This document shows positions 42,616-51,286 of a stretch of 64,000 nucleotides of DNA, one piece after another. The notes under the pieces are model-generated. The model was not told where the DNA came from and ran no database searches. It saw nothing but the letters and a program-made list of their open reading frames with translations. The DNA comes from Amycolatopsis benzoatilytica AK 16/65 (GTDB taxonomy: Bacteria > Actinomycetota > Actinomycetes > Mycobacteriales > Pseudonocardiaceae), in contig NZ_KB912942.1 of NCBI RefSeq assembly GCF_000383915.1, positions 4,363,370-4,427,369 on the forward strand, in the 5' to 3' direction. Positions within the stretch are counted from its first letter, which is position 1; every line of letters begins with the position of its first letter. Both the position numbers and the translations under genes were made by a program.

Positions 42616-43154
42616 CCCCGGGTCATGAACGATTGGCCGAAATCGTCGTCCGCGTCGTCGGATCCGGCTGCCGGGCGGCGGGCCGGACGCGGCGTCGCAG
42701 CCGGTGCGCCGGCTTCTGTCCGCTCGTCTTCGATGGCGCCGAGCTTGCGCTGGTTCCCCGGTTCCGCGGATTCCGGTTCGTCCGGCTCGGGTTCCGGGAA
42801 CTTGGCCCGGTAGTTGCCGACGATGGCGTCCACCGTCGCGCGGTCGTCGCCGATCGTGCCCGCCATGACCTCGCCGAGCTTCTCCGGCAGCCGCGACTGC
42901 GCGCGGCGCAGCGTGCTCAGCACGGCGGCGGCGATCCGGTCGCCGGGCAGTTCCCGGATCCGGTCCGAGATCTGCAGGCCGGTGACGTTGCCTGCGGAAT
43001 CGACGGTGACCGTCACCAGCCCGTCCTTGCCGGTCTCGGTCACCGAGACCTGTCCGGCGGCGGCTTGCATCGCCTGGTACCGCTCGGCTTTCGCTTTGGC
43101 CTGCGCGACCATCTGGTCGATCCGCGCCGAGGCGGCGGCCCCGTCCTCGCTCAT
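42612..43154 (-). CDS. YbaB/EbfC-family protein of a type VII toxin cassette
   Basis: A 180-residue protein. RIDQMVAQAKAKAERYQAM and VSVTETGKDGLVTVTVDSAGNVTGLQISDRIRELPGDRIAAAVL show the YbaB/EbfC fold of about 105 residues; the remaining ~75 are a disordered acidic and Pro-rich tail. Actinobacterial polymorphic-toxin and ESX-related operons often start with such a protein. It is the first gene of the four-gene toxin operon. Confidence 0.78.
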   Translation of the reverse strand: MSEDGAAASARIDQMVAQAKAKAERYQAMQAAAGQVSVTETGKDGLVTVTVDSAGNVTGLQISDRIRELPGDRIAAAVLSTLRRAQSRLPEKLGEVMAGTIGDDRATVDAIVGNYRAKFPEPEPDEPESAEPGNQRKLGAIEDERTEAGAPAATPRPARRPAAGSDDADDDFGQSFMTRG

Positions 43155-43558
43155 GTTCCGCTCCGTTTTCCCTACCGGGTCACCGCGAGGAACCCCCAGG
43201 CTCCGGACCCGCGCGCGTCAGGAAAGCACAGATCGACGCGCGGCGGCGAAAGGGTTTCCAGGCGGTAACCGAGCTATGAACCTTTTGTCCGGATCACCGT
43301 TCGCGGCCGCAGCGGGGCAGCCTCGGGCTTTCGCGGACGGCGCCGGGAACGTCACCGGATCCGCGTTGCCTAAATCACGAAAATGCATACGGCGCAACGG
43401 TTCCCCGCGCGTGTCCCGCTCACCGGGCCGCTGCGGCCGGAGTATTCATTCGCGCTCTAGATCCGCGACACCCGGCTCCTCCATTCTCTCTCGGGGCGAG
43501 CGGCGGCCGGGGACTTCCGGACGAGGCGCTGTCTCGCCGCGATCAAGTGGAGGAACAC
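43155..43558. other. 404-bp divergent intergenic region
   Basis: This stretch separates the toxin operon (minus strand) from the phospholipase C gene (plus strand), so it should hold both promoters. I see no gene, tRNA or mobile element. A locally AT-richer patch, CCTAAATCACGAAAATGCAT at about 43369-43388, may be promoter sequence. Confidence 0.45.
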
Positions 43559-45694
43559 ATGGCGGGTACGAGTCGCCGGAATTTTCTCGGCATGGCGGGC
43601 GCGTCGCTGGCCGGGGCCGCCGCGGGCGGGCTGCTGCCCGGATCGATCGGCAAGGCGCTCGCGGTCGAGCCGTCCCGCCGCTCGGGCACCATCGAAGACG
43701 TCGAGCACGTTGTCGTCCTGATGCAGGAGAACAGGTCCTTCGACCACTACTTCGGCACCATGCGCGGGGTGCGCGGCTTCGGCGACCCGCGGCCGCACCT
43801 GCTGCCGAACGGCAAGCCGGTGTTCTACCAGCCGCCGGCCAAGGAACACACCGAACACTGGAACGCGCGCGGCCTGCCCGCCGACGCCGAGTACGTGCTG
43901 CCGTTCCCGCTCGACGCGCTGCGCACCAGCGAGCACATCGCCGGCACCCACCACGGCTGGGGCAGCGGCGAGCCGCTGTGGAACGGCGGGCGCTACGACG
44001 GCTGGGTGAACGAGAAGCAGGACGTGTTCACCATGTGCTACCAGCAACGTTCCGAACTGCCCTACCACTACGCGCTGGCCGAGGCGTTCACCATCTGCGA
44101 CGCCTACCACTGCTCCGTTCCCGCCGACACCGCGCCGAACCGGATCCAGCTGTGGACCGGCACCATCGACGCGCAGAACCGGTTGGGCAGCAAGCCGAAC
44201 GGACCTGGGCTGGACGAGCGGCCGGACACCAACGGCTACACCTGGACCACCTATCCGGAACGGCTGCAGAAGGCCGGCGTGACCTGGAAGCTCTACCAGG
44301 GCGGCAGCGGCATCCCGGGCGAGCCGACGGACAACTACACCGACAACAGCCTCGAGTTCTTCGCGCAGTACCACCGGCAGGAGGGCGCCACGGGCCCGCT
44401 GGTCGAGCAGGGCGTTTCGACGCACACGCTGAAGGAGTTCCGCGCCGACGTGCAGGCGGGGACGCTGCCGCAGGTCACCTGGATCGTGCCGCCCTACAAG
44501 TACAGCGAGCACGCGGCCGCGTCCGCCAGCGACGGCGCGTACTACCTGAACCTCGTGCTCGACGCACTCGTCTCGAACCCCGAGGTGTGGAGCAAGACCG
44601 TCTTCTTCATCAACTACGACGAGAACGACGGCCTGTTCGACCACGTGGTCCCGCCGATGCCGCCGCTGCTGAACCGGCCGGGCACCGACGGCCTGGTGTC
44701 GCCGTCGCTGGCGGCGAGCCTCGCCGACGAGTTCCTTGACTTCGACAAGCTGCGCCCGAGCACCGGCACCGGCCCGAGCGGGCACCGGCTGACCGGCAAG
44801 CATCCGGTCGGGCTCGGCTCGCGGGTGCCGATGCTCGTCGTGTCGCCGTGGTCGCGCGGCGGCTGGGTCTGCTCGGAAACCTTCGACCACACCTCGGTGC
44901 TGCGGTTCCTGGAGGCCCGGTTCGGCGTGTCCGAGCCGAACATCAGCGCCTGGCGCCGCTCCGTGTGCGGCGACCTGACCTCGGCGTTCGACTTCTCCCG
45001 GCCGCAGACCCGGCCGGTCTCCACGCCCGCGCCGAAGCCGCTGCCGAGCCAGAACCAGCCGTTCTCGGTGAAGCTGCCGCAGGCGATGCCGAAGCAGGAG
45101 CCGGGTGTCCGCCCCGCGCGTGCGCTGCCGTACCAGTTCACCGCCGGGGTCGCCGAAAAGCGCGACGGCAGGTCGATTTCGGTGCGGTTCGCCAACAGCG
45201 GCACCGTCGGCGCGTATTTCTATGCCTACGCGCACGGCGATTCGCCTCGCCGGTACACGGTCGCCGCGCACGACACCGTCACCGACGTCTGGGAAGGCGC
45301 GCCGGGCACGGACGAGCACGGCAACTACGACCTGCGCGTCACCGGCGCGAACGGCTATCTCGCGCAGTTCACCGGCGTCACCGCGGACACGTCGGAGCCG
45401 GAAGTTTCGGTGTCCGCGAACAACTACGGCGCTCCGCTGCTGACACTGACCATCACGAACCCGGGCCGCCAGCGCCGCAAACTGCGGCTGAGCAACGCTT
45501 ACAGCCGCGGCGCCACCCGCACGATCGTGCTCGGCCCGGGCGAAACCCGGCGAGTGCCGTGCGAAACGGCGTCCGCGTTCGGCTGGTTCGACATCTCGGT
45601 GACCGACCCGGCCGCCCCGGGCTACCTGCGCCGGTTCGCCGGGCACAACGAGACCGGCCGGCCGAGCTACAGCGACCCCGGCCCGCGCTCCTAA
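43559..45694 (+). CDS. Tat-exported phosphocholine-specific phospholipase C
   Basis: A 711-residue secreted phosphoesterase. The N-terminus MAGTSRRNFLGMAGASLAGA is a twin-arginine signal with a Gly/Ala core and cleavage near residue 36 (KALA). The alkaline phosphatase-like catalytic domain has VVVLMQENRSFDHYFGTMRG (metal-binding Glu-Asn), a CDAYHCSVPADTAPNR segment and FINYDENDGLFDHVVPP. Two C-terminal DUF756 domains follow from about residue 500 (FANSGTVGAYFYAYAHG). It should release phosphocholine from phospholipids outside the cell. GGAGG precedes ATG 43559; GTG 43547 is too long. Confidence 0.88.
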   Translation: MAGTSRRNFLGMAGASLAGAAAGGLLPGSIGKALAVEPSRRSGTIEDVEHVVVLMQENRSFDHYFGTMRGVRGFGDPRPHLLPNGKPVFYQPPAKEHTEHWNARGLPADAEYVLPFPLDALRTSEHIAGTHHGWGSGEPLWNGGRYDGWVNEKQDVFTMCYQQRSELPYHYALAEAFTICDAYHCSVPADTAPNRIQLWTGTIDAQNRLGSKPNGPGLDERPDTNGYTWTTYPERLQKAGVTWKLYQGGSGIPGEPTDNYTDNSLEFFAQYHRQEGATGPLVEQGVSTHTLKEFRADVQAGTLPQVTWIVPPYKYSEHAAASASDGAYYLNLVLDALVSNPEVWSKTVFFINYDENDGLFDHVVPPMPPLLNRPGTDGLVSPSLAASLADEFLDFDKLRPSTGTGPSGHRLTGKHPVGLGSRVPMLVVSPWSRGGWVCSETFDHTSVLRFLEARFGVSEPNISAWRRSVCGDLTSAFDFSRPQTRPVSTPAPKPLPSQNQPFSVKLPQAMPKQEPGVRPARALPYQFTAGVAEKRDGRSISVRFANSGTVGAYFYAYAHGDSPRRYTVAAHDTVTDVWEGAPGTDEHGNYDLRVTGANGYLAQFTGVTADTSEPEVSVSANNYGAPLLTLTITNPGRQRRKLRLSNAYSRGATRTIVLGPGETRRVPCETASAFGWFDISVTDPAAPGYLRRFAGHNETGRPSYSDPGPRS

Positions 45695-45702
45695 CCGCCC
45701 AA

Positions 45703-45757
45703 GTCCGTGATGGGCCCCTTCCGGGAATCGGATTCCCGGAAGGGGCCCTTCACGGAC
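45703..45757. repeat. 55-bp dispersed palindrome, copy 5
   Basis: Starts GTCCGTGATGGGCCCCTTCC and ends GGGGCCCTTCACGGAC, with inner arms CTTCCGGGAATC and GATTCCCGGAAG. These differ from copy 4 yet remain fully complementary. It begins 9 bp after the phospholipase C stop and 40 bp before the next gene, an ideal terminator position. Confidence 0.93.
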
Positions 45758-45796
45758 TCTCCAGACTCGACCTCTGTCCCGAGCTAAAGTCCGCGC

Positions 45797-47188
45797 ATGA
45801 AGCGCGCATCAGTGGCCGACGGACTCGACCTCTTCCTTCCCGTCTCCACCACCCGCCCCGCGCACGCGCTCGAAACCGCCCTCCGAGAAGCCGTAGTGGA
45901 CGGCCGGCTCTCCGTCGGCACTCGCCTGCCTGCGTCCCGCGCGCTGGCCGCCGACCTCGGCATCGCCCGCAGCACCGTCTCCGAGGTCTACTCCCGCCTG
46001 GCCGCCGAAGGCTGGCTCCAAAGCCGGGTCGGCGCGGGCACCTGGATCGCCGGCGCCCCGCAACAGCCCCGGCCGACAACGGCGCAGCATGCCGCTGCCC
46101 CGGAGTACGAGCTGCGCGGCGGTCTGGCCGACGCAGGCGACTTCCCCCGTACCCAATGGAGTGCGCAAACGCGGCGCGCACTGGCCGAGATGCCGGTTTC
46201 GGCATTCGCGTACGCGCCGCCGGAAGGCGTCCCCGAGCTCCGCGAAACCCTCGCCGGGTACCTGGCGCGCACCCGCGGCGTGGTCGTGACCTCGGCGGAA
46301 GTCCTGGTCGGCAGCGGCTTCGGCGATCTGCTTGCGTTGGCCTGCCGCAGCATCCGGGCGCGCGGCGGCAAGCGGATCGCGGTCGAGGAGTACGGGCACG
46401 AACGGCACCGGCGCATCATCGGCGAAGCCGGGCTGGAGATCGTCCCGGTCCGCATCGATGCCGACGGCGCGGATCTGGCCGAGGTGAAAGCCGATGCCGC
46501 GTTCCTGACTCCGGCGCACCAATTCCCGACCGGCGTACCGCTGTCCCCGGACCGCCGCCGCGCCGCCGTCGAATGGGCGAACGCCCGCGACGCCCTGCTC
46601 CTGGAAGACGACTACGACGGGGAATTCCGGTATGACCGCCGCAGCATCGGCGCGCTGCAGGCGCTGGCCCCGGACCGGGTCGTCTACCTGGGCACGTCCA
46701 GCAAAGCCCTCGCCCCCGCGGTCGGCGTCGCCTGGGCAGTCGCCCCGCCCGAGTTCCTTCCGGACCTGGTGCGGCAGCGCACGCTCAGCGGAGTCACCCC
46801 GAGCGGACTGCACCAGCAAGCCCTCGCCCGGTTCATCGAGTCCCACGAGTACGACCGCGCCGTCCGCCGCCGCCGCGCCACCTTCCGGACCCGCCGCGAA
46901 CTGTTCGCCCGCCTCCTCGCCGAACGCGTACCGGACCTGCGGCCGGGCGGCTTGGCCGCGGGCCTGCAATGCCTCGTCGAGTTGCCCGGCCAAGCCGCCG
47001 AGGAACGCACCGTCGCCGCGGCTCGCCAGTTCGGCGTCGCCCTCGAAGGGCTGTCCGGCTACCGCGCTCCCGGCGGGGACGAGACCCGCGCCGGAGTCGT
47101 CATCGGCTACGGCGCGGTGTCGTCCGCGCGCGCCGCGCGGGCGCTCGCTCTAGCCGCGGACGCACTGGCAAATGGTCTGAGTTCTTAG
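45797..47188 (+). CDS. MocR/PdxR-family regulator (GntR HTH plus aminotransferase domain)
   Basis: A 463-residue protein. Residues about 20-85 are a GntR-type winged helix (LETALREAVVDGRLSVGTRL, then ALAADLGIARSTVSEVYSRL); residues about 105-455 form an aminotransferase-like domain with EDDYDGEFRYD (PLP-pyridine contact) and the PLP lysine in LGTSSKALAPAVG. MocR proteins use PLP as an effector, usually regulating vitamin B6 or amine metabolism. No target gene is obvious next door; the genes downstream encode an AhpD-like protein and an exporter. Confidence 0.85.
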   Translation: MKRASVADGLDLFLPVSTTRPAHALETALREAVVDGRLSVGTRLPASRALAADLGIARSTVSEVYSRLAAEGWLQSRVGAGTWIAGAPQQPRPTTAQHAAAPEYELRGGLADAGDFPRTQWSAQTRRALAEMPVSAFAYAPPEGVPELRETLAGYLARTRGVVVTSAEVLVGSGFGDLLALACRSIRARGGKRIAVEEYGHERHRRIIGEAGLEIVPVRIDADGADLAEVKADAAFLTPAHQFPTGVPLSPDRRRAAVEWANARDALLLEDDYDGEFRYDRRSIGALQALAPDRVVYLGTSSKALAPAVGVAWAVAPPEFLPDLVRQRTLSGVTPSGLHQQALARFIESHEYDRAVRRRRATFRTRRELFARLLAERVPDLRPGGLAAGLQCLVELPGQAAEERTVAAARQFGVALEGLSGYRAPGGDETRAGVVIGYGAVSSARAARALALAADALANGLSS

Positions 47189-47236
47189 CTTCGGATTGGC
47201 CAGGAACTCGGTCCATTCGCGCCCTAATCTGAGTCC

Positions 47237-47725
47237 ATGACCACCACGAAAGACGCCCTCGTCACGATCCCCCAGCGCCTCGATTTCGACGCTCTCGCCC
47301 CGATTTTCTCCCGAGCGATGAGCACGCTCGACGACGCCGCGACCGAGCAGCTCGACCAGGCCGGCATCGACCACGGCCTGCGCGAACTGGTCCGGCTGCG
47401 TGCGTCGCAGATCAACGGCTGCGCCTACTGCGTCGACATGCACGCCCGGGCCGCGCGCAAGGCCGGCGTCTCCGCCCAGCGGGTCGACGCGATCGCCGCC
47501 TGGGCGGAGTTCGGCCTGTTCACCGCCGCCGAGCGAGCCGCCTTCGCCCTCACCGAGGACGTCACCCGCCTCGCCGAAACGCACGTGCCCGAAGCGACCG
47601 TCACCGAAGCCGTCGCGGCGTTCGGCGAGGAAGGAACCGCCGCACTGGTTTCGCTGCTCACCGCGATCAACATGTGGAACACGGTCGGCGTGACCACCCG
47701 CTGCTGGTCGGTCAGCCCGGCATGA
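47237..47725 (+). CDS. Carboxymuconolactone decarboxylase/AhpD-like protein
   Basis: A 162-residue AhpD-fold protein. The redox motif is NGCAYCVDMHARAA, with C62, C65 and H69 in the alkylhydroperoxidase-like CxxCxxxH arrangement. It is probably a peroxidase-type thiol enzyme. It is translationally coupled to the MFS gene (ATGA overlap at 47722-47725), so the pair may handle and export a reactive compound. The start ATG 47237 is upstream-adjacent to a 48-bp gap after the MocR gene. Confidence 0.83.
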   Translation: MTTTKDALVTIPQRLDFDALAPIFSRAMSTLDDAATEQLDQAGIDHGLRELVRLRASQINGCAYCVDMHARAARKAGVSAQRVDAIAAWAEFGLFTAAERAAFALTEDVTRLAETHVPEATVTEAVAAFGEEGTAALVSLLTAINMWNTVGVTTRCWSVSPA

Positions 47726-48894
47726 ACAACGCGCGCACGGCGATCCGACGGCTCGCCACCGCACAAGCCCTGACGTCCGCGGGGGACGGCGCGGTCCTGG
47801 GGGTATCCGCCGTCCACTTCACCACCCGGGTCGGCCTGCCGGCCGGGATCGTGGCTCTGGGCCTGTCCCTCGGCGCGGCGACCAGCCTGACCACCACGGT
47901 TCCGTTCGGAACCCTGCTGGACCGGATCGGCGCCCGCCGAGCTCTCGCCGCCGCGACTGTCGCGGCGGTCGCGAGTCTGCTGCTGTTCGCCGTGGCGCGC
48001 AACGTTTCCACCTACATCGCCGCGTGCGCGCTCTTCGCCTGCGGGCAGAGCGCGCTCGCGGCGGGCCGGCAAGCCGTCGTCGCGACGGTGGTGGCCCCGG
48101 AAGGCCGGGTCCGGGCCCGCGCGGTGCTGCACACCGCGGTGAACATCGGCATCGGCGTCGGATCCGGCCTCGGAGCTCTGGTTCTCGCCTCCGGTGCCAA
48201 CGCCGGCACGGTGTTCGCCGTCGATGCCGGGTTGTTCCTGTTCGCCACCGCGCTCTACCTGCACGCCGGACCGGACGCCCCCGCCGAACGCCAGTCCGGC
48301 TGGCCCGCCCTGCGCGACCGCCGCTACGTGACGATGACGGTGCTGGCCGCGGTAACCCAGCTGACCATGCCGATCCTCAGCGTCACCCTTCCGCTGTGGA
48401 TCGTCACGCGCGGATCCGCTCCACAATGGACGTCCGCGATCGTGCTGCTGGCCAACACCGTCCTCGTCGTCGTGCTGCAATTGCCGATCAGCCGCCAGGT
48501 GCGCGACGCCCGGACCGCCCGCCGCTCGCTGGCTTTCGCCGGCCTGTTCCTGATCGCGGCCTGCGCGGTGTTCGGCTCGCTCGGCGCCACCAGCCAGCCG
48601 GTAGTCGTCGCGCTGATCGGCGCGCTCCTGCTCACGCTCGCCGAAACGACCGCGTCCGCCGGCTGCTGGCATCTCGCGTTCAGCCTCGCTCCCGAAGGGC
48701 ACCAAGGCCAGTACCAGGCCCTGTTCGCCACCAGCACCGCGCTGGCCCGCATCACCGGACCGATCGTGCTGGTCCCGCTGGTGCTGACCTTCGGCTTCCT
48801 CGGCTGGACGCTCGCCGGGCTCGGCATGCTGACCGCGGCGCTGGCACTCGCCGCGATGGCTCAGCGGAACGCGGACTGCCCGGTGATCGCCTGA
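47722..48894 (+). CDS. MFS transporter
   Basis: A 390-residue membrane protein with about 10-12 hydrophobic helices. The motif between helices 2 and 3 reads GTLLDRIGARRALAA, a good match to the MFS signature (GxLxDRxGRR). Short intracellular loops carry arginines. It is likely a drug/metabolite exporter. It overlaps the AhpD-like gene by 4 bases and its 3' end overlaps the convergent acyl-CoA dehydrogenase gene by 34 bases. Confidence 0.83.
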   Translation: MNNARTAIRRLATAQALTSAGDGAVLGVSAVHFTTRVGLPAGIVALGLSLGAATSLTTTVPFGTLLDRIGARRALAAATVAAVASLLLFAVARNVSTYIAACALFACGQSALAAGRQAVVATVVAPEGRVRARAVLHTAVNIGIGVGSGLGALVLASGANAGTVFAVDAGLFLFATALYLHAGPDAPAERQSGWPALRDRRYVTMTVLAAVTQLTMPILSVTLPLWIVTRGSAPQWTSAIVLLANTVLVVVLQLPISRQVRDARTARRSLAFAGLFLIAACAVFGSLGATSQPVVVALIGALLLTLAETTASAGCWHLAFSLAPEGHQGQYQALFATSTALARITGPIVLVPLVLTFGFLGWTLAGLGMLTAALALAAMAQRNADCPVIA

Positions 48895-50051
48895 CCCAGC
48901 ACCAGCGTGTGCATCTCGACGGTGCCCTCGTAGGTCAGCACCGATTCGAGGTTGTTCATGTGCCGGATCACCGGGTACTCCAGGGAAATCCCGTTCGCGC
49001 CCAGGATCGTCCGGGCGGTGCGGCAGATCTCGATCGCCTCGCGGACGTTGTTGAGCTTGCCGATGCTGACCTGCTCCGGCCGCAGCGCACCGGCGTCCTT
49101 GCGCCGTCCCAAGTGGACAGCCAGCAGCAACGCCTTGGTGTATTCCAGCGTCATGTCGACAAGTTTCTGCTGGGTCAGCTGGAACGCCGAGATCGGCTTG
49201 CCGAACTGCGTGCGGTCCTGGGCATAGGACATCGCCGCGTACAGGCAGGACCGGGCCGCGCCGACCGAACCCCACACGATGCCGAACCGGGCTTCGTTCA
49301 GGCAGCTCAACGGTCCTTTGAGGCCGGTCACCTCCGGCAGCACCGCGTCCGCCGGCAGCCGTACTCCGTCCAGGACCAGTTCGCTGGTGATCGACGCGCG
49401 CAGCGACAGCTTGTGCTTGATCTCCGGCGCGGAGAAGCCCGGGGTGTCGGTCGGCACCACGAACCCGCGAACGCCCTCGTCGGTCTGCGCCCACACCACC
49501 GCGACGTCGGCGACGCTTCCGTTGGTGATCCACATCTTCCGGCCGTCGAGGAGCCAGTCGCCGCCGTCGCGCCGGGCGCGGGTGCGCATGCTGGCCGGGT
49601 CGGAACCGGCGTCCGGTTCGGTCAGCCCGAAGCAGCCGATCGCGTCGCCCGCCGCCATCCGCGGGAGCCACTCCTGCTTCTGCTCCTCCGAACCCCACCG
49701 CCAGATCGCGAACATCGCCAGCGAGCCCTGCACGGACACCAGCGAGCGGATGCCCGAGTCGGTCGCCTCCAGCTCCAAGCAGGCCAGGCCGTACTCGGTC
49801 GCCGACATCCCGGCGCAGCCGTAGCCCTCCAGGTGCATTCCGAGCACGCCCAGCGACCCGAGGTCCTTGGCCAGGCCCCGGACGTCCGGCAGCTCGCCGC
49901 GCTCGAACCAGTCGCCGACGTACGGGTCGATCCGCTCCGCACAGACCTTGCGGACCGCGGCCTGGATCGCCTTCTCGTCGTCGGTGAACAGGTCGGCCAG
50001 CCCGGCGGGGTCGCGCGGGTCCAGCGGCGGCAGGGATTTCGTGGCGCTCAT
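48861..50051 (-). CDS. Glutaryl-CoA dehydrogenase-like acyl-CoA dehydrogenase
   Basis: A 396-residue flavoenzyme. CFGLTEPDAGSDPASM and DGRKMWITNGSVADVAVVW are the FAD and substrate segments; the catalytic base is in VLTYEGTVEMHTLVLG. RTQFGKPISAFQLTQQKL completes the C-terminal domain. The sequence, including EHYG-type LEGYGCAGMSATEYGLACLE, resembles glutaryl-CoA dehydrogenase more than short-chain enzymes. Its start overlaps the CoA-transferase stop (ATGA). The pair probably degrades a dicarboxylic acid via its CoA ester. Confidence 0.85.
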   Translation of the reverse strand: MSATKSLPPLDPRDPAGLADLFTDDEKAIQAAVRKVCAERIDPYVGDWFERGELPDVRGLAKDLGSLGVLGMHLEGYGCAGMSATEYGLACLELEATDSGIRSLVSVQGSLAMFAIWRWGSEEQKQEWLPRMAAGDAIGCFGLTEPDAGSDPASMRTRARRDGGDWLLDGRKMWITNGSVADVAVVWAQTDEGVRGFVVPTDTPGFSAPEIKHKLSLRASITSELVLDGVRLPADAVLPEVTGLKGPLSCLNEARFGIVWGSVGAARSCLYAAMSYAQDRTQFGKPISAFQLTQQKLVDMTLEYTKALLLAVHLGRRKDAGALRPEQVSIGKLNNVREAIEICRTARTILGANGISLEYPVIRHMNNLESVLTYEGTVEMHTLVLGQAITGQSAFR

Positions 50052-51184
50052 TTCTTCTCCTCTGCGAGCCAGCGGCGAATCTCGTCGCTGTGCTGCCCCA
50101 GCCGGGGCGGGGCGGTGTAGCGGGCGACCGGCGTCTCCGAATAGCCGATCGGATGGCGGACCTGCGGCGGCGCGCCGTCGCCCACCGGCACGGTCGGCGC
50201 GAGGCCGAGCGATTCGGCGAGCCGGAACCCGTCGGCGAGATCCCCGACCGGCCCGGCCGGCACGCCGGCTTCGGTCAGCTTCTCCGCCCATGCGGCGACG
50301 GTGTCGGTCCCGAGCCGGGCCTCCAGCGCGGCCCGGAGTTCCGGGCGGTTGCGCACGCGCTCCGCGTTCGTCGCGAATCGCGCGTCGCCGGCCAGCTCCG
50401 GCACGCCCAGGACTTCGGCGAGCTTGCCGAACTGCCCGTCGTTGCCGCACGCCAACGCGAGCACGTCGTCCTTGCACCGCAAGGTTTCATACGGCGCGAT
50501 CGACGGATGCGCGTTGCCCATCCGCCGCGGTGCGATGCCGGTGGCGAGGTACGCGGACGCCTGATTCGCCATCGAGCCGAGCAGGCTGGACAACAGGTTC
50601 ACCTCGACCTGCTGCCCGCGCCCAGTCGCCTCGCGGGCGCGCAACGCGGCGAGAATGCCGATCGTCGCGTCCTTCGCCGCGAGCACGTCGACCAGCGCGA
50701 CACCGACCTTGGCCGGTTCTCCGTCCGCCGCACCGGTGATGCTCATCAGACCGCCCATCGCCTGCACGAGGAAGTCGTAGCCGGGCAGATCCGCGTCACC
50801 GCCGAAGCCGGACACCGAGCAGTACACAATGCCGGGATTGTCCGCGCGCACCGACTCGTAGTCCAGGCCGCGCCGCCGCAGCGCCCCCGCGCGGAAGTTC
50901 TCCACCAGCACATCCGCGCGGCGAGCCAGTTCGCGCGCCAGCACCTGGTCGCCCGGGTCGCCCAGGTCGAGCACCACGGACCGCTTGGAGCGATTGGCGC
51001 ACTCGAAGTAGGAGCTGGAGTGCGCCGTCCAGGGCGGTCCCCAGCCGCGGGTGTCGTCGCCGGACCCCGGCCGCTCGACCTTGATCACGGTCGCACCGAG
51101 GTCGGCCAGGTTCACGCAGGCCAGCGGACCGGCCAGCACCCGGCTGAAGTCCGCGACGACGACCCCGTCCAGCGGCATGTCCAC
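50048..51184 (-). CDS. CaiB/BaiF-family (type III) CoA transferase
   Basis: A 378-residue type III CoA transferase. VVVADFSRVLAGPLACVNLADLGATVIKVERPGSGDD is the family N-terminus; the catalytic Asp lies in LPGYDFLVQAMGGLMSITG. VLVENFRAGALRRRGLDYE is the CoA-binding helix region. With the coupled acyl-CoA dehydrogenase it would activate a free acid by CoA transfer before oxidation, as in glutarate use. GTG 51184 with AGGAGG 7 bases upstream is preferred over ATG 51178. It is divergent from the IclR regulator. Confidence 0.87.
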   Translation of the reverse strand: MDMPLDGVVVADFSRVLAGPLACVNLADLGATVIKVERPGSGDDTRGWGPPWTAHSSSYFECANRSKRSVVLDLGDPGDQVLARELARRADVLVENFRAGALRRRGLDYESVRADNPGIVYCSVSGFGGDADLPGYDFLVQAMGGLMSITGAADGEPAKVGVALVDVLAAKDATIGILAALRAREATGRGQQVEVNLLSSLLGSMANQASAYLATGIAPRRMGNAHPSIAPYETLRCKDDVLALACGNDGQFGKLAEVLGVPELAGDARFATNAERVRNRPELRAALEARLGTDTVAAWAEKLTEAGVPAGPVGDLADGFRLAESLGLAPTVPVGDGAPPQVRHPIGYSETPVARYTAPPRLGQHSDEIRRWLAEEKK

Positions 51185-51217
51185 GACGACACCTCCTCGC
51201 TACGCATACTGGCATCA

Positions 51218-51229
51218 AAATACGTATTT
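51218..51229. promoter_or_regulatory. AAATACGTATTT palindrome, likely IclR operator
   Basis: A perfect 12-bp palindrome lies in the 102-bp region between the CoA-transferase and IclR starts. IclR proteins commonly bind AT-rich palindromes of about this size, and this one sits in otherwise GC-rich DNA. It probably serves the divergent pair. Binding is inferred. Confidence 0.6.
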
Positions 51230-51286
51230 ACGCAACACCCTGGCGCGGGTAAAGTTCCCGATCACCCTGAGGAAAGAAAGCACCCG

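Noticed and set aside
37106..43154. Integrated genomic island at the tRNA-Val pair
   Set aside because: No integrase, excisionase or repeated tRNA 3' end was seen, so there is no direct sign of site-specific integration.
42271..43154. Type VII secretion apparatus
   Set aside because: Only substrate-like and YbaB-type genes are present; no EccC, EccB, EccD or mycosin gene.
7927..45757. CRISPR-like repetition from the five 55-bp elements
   Set aside because: Copies are thousands of bases apart, palindromic and not interspersed with spacers; no cas genes.
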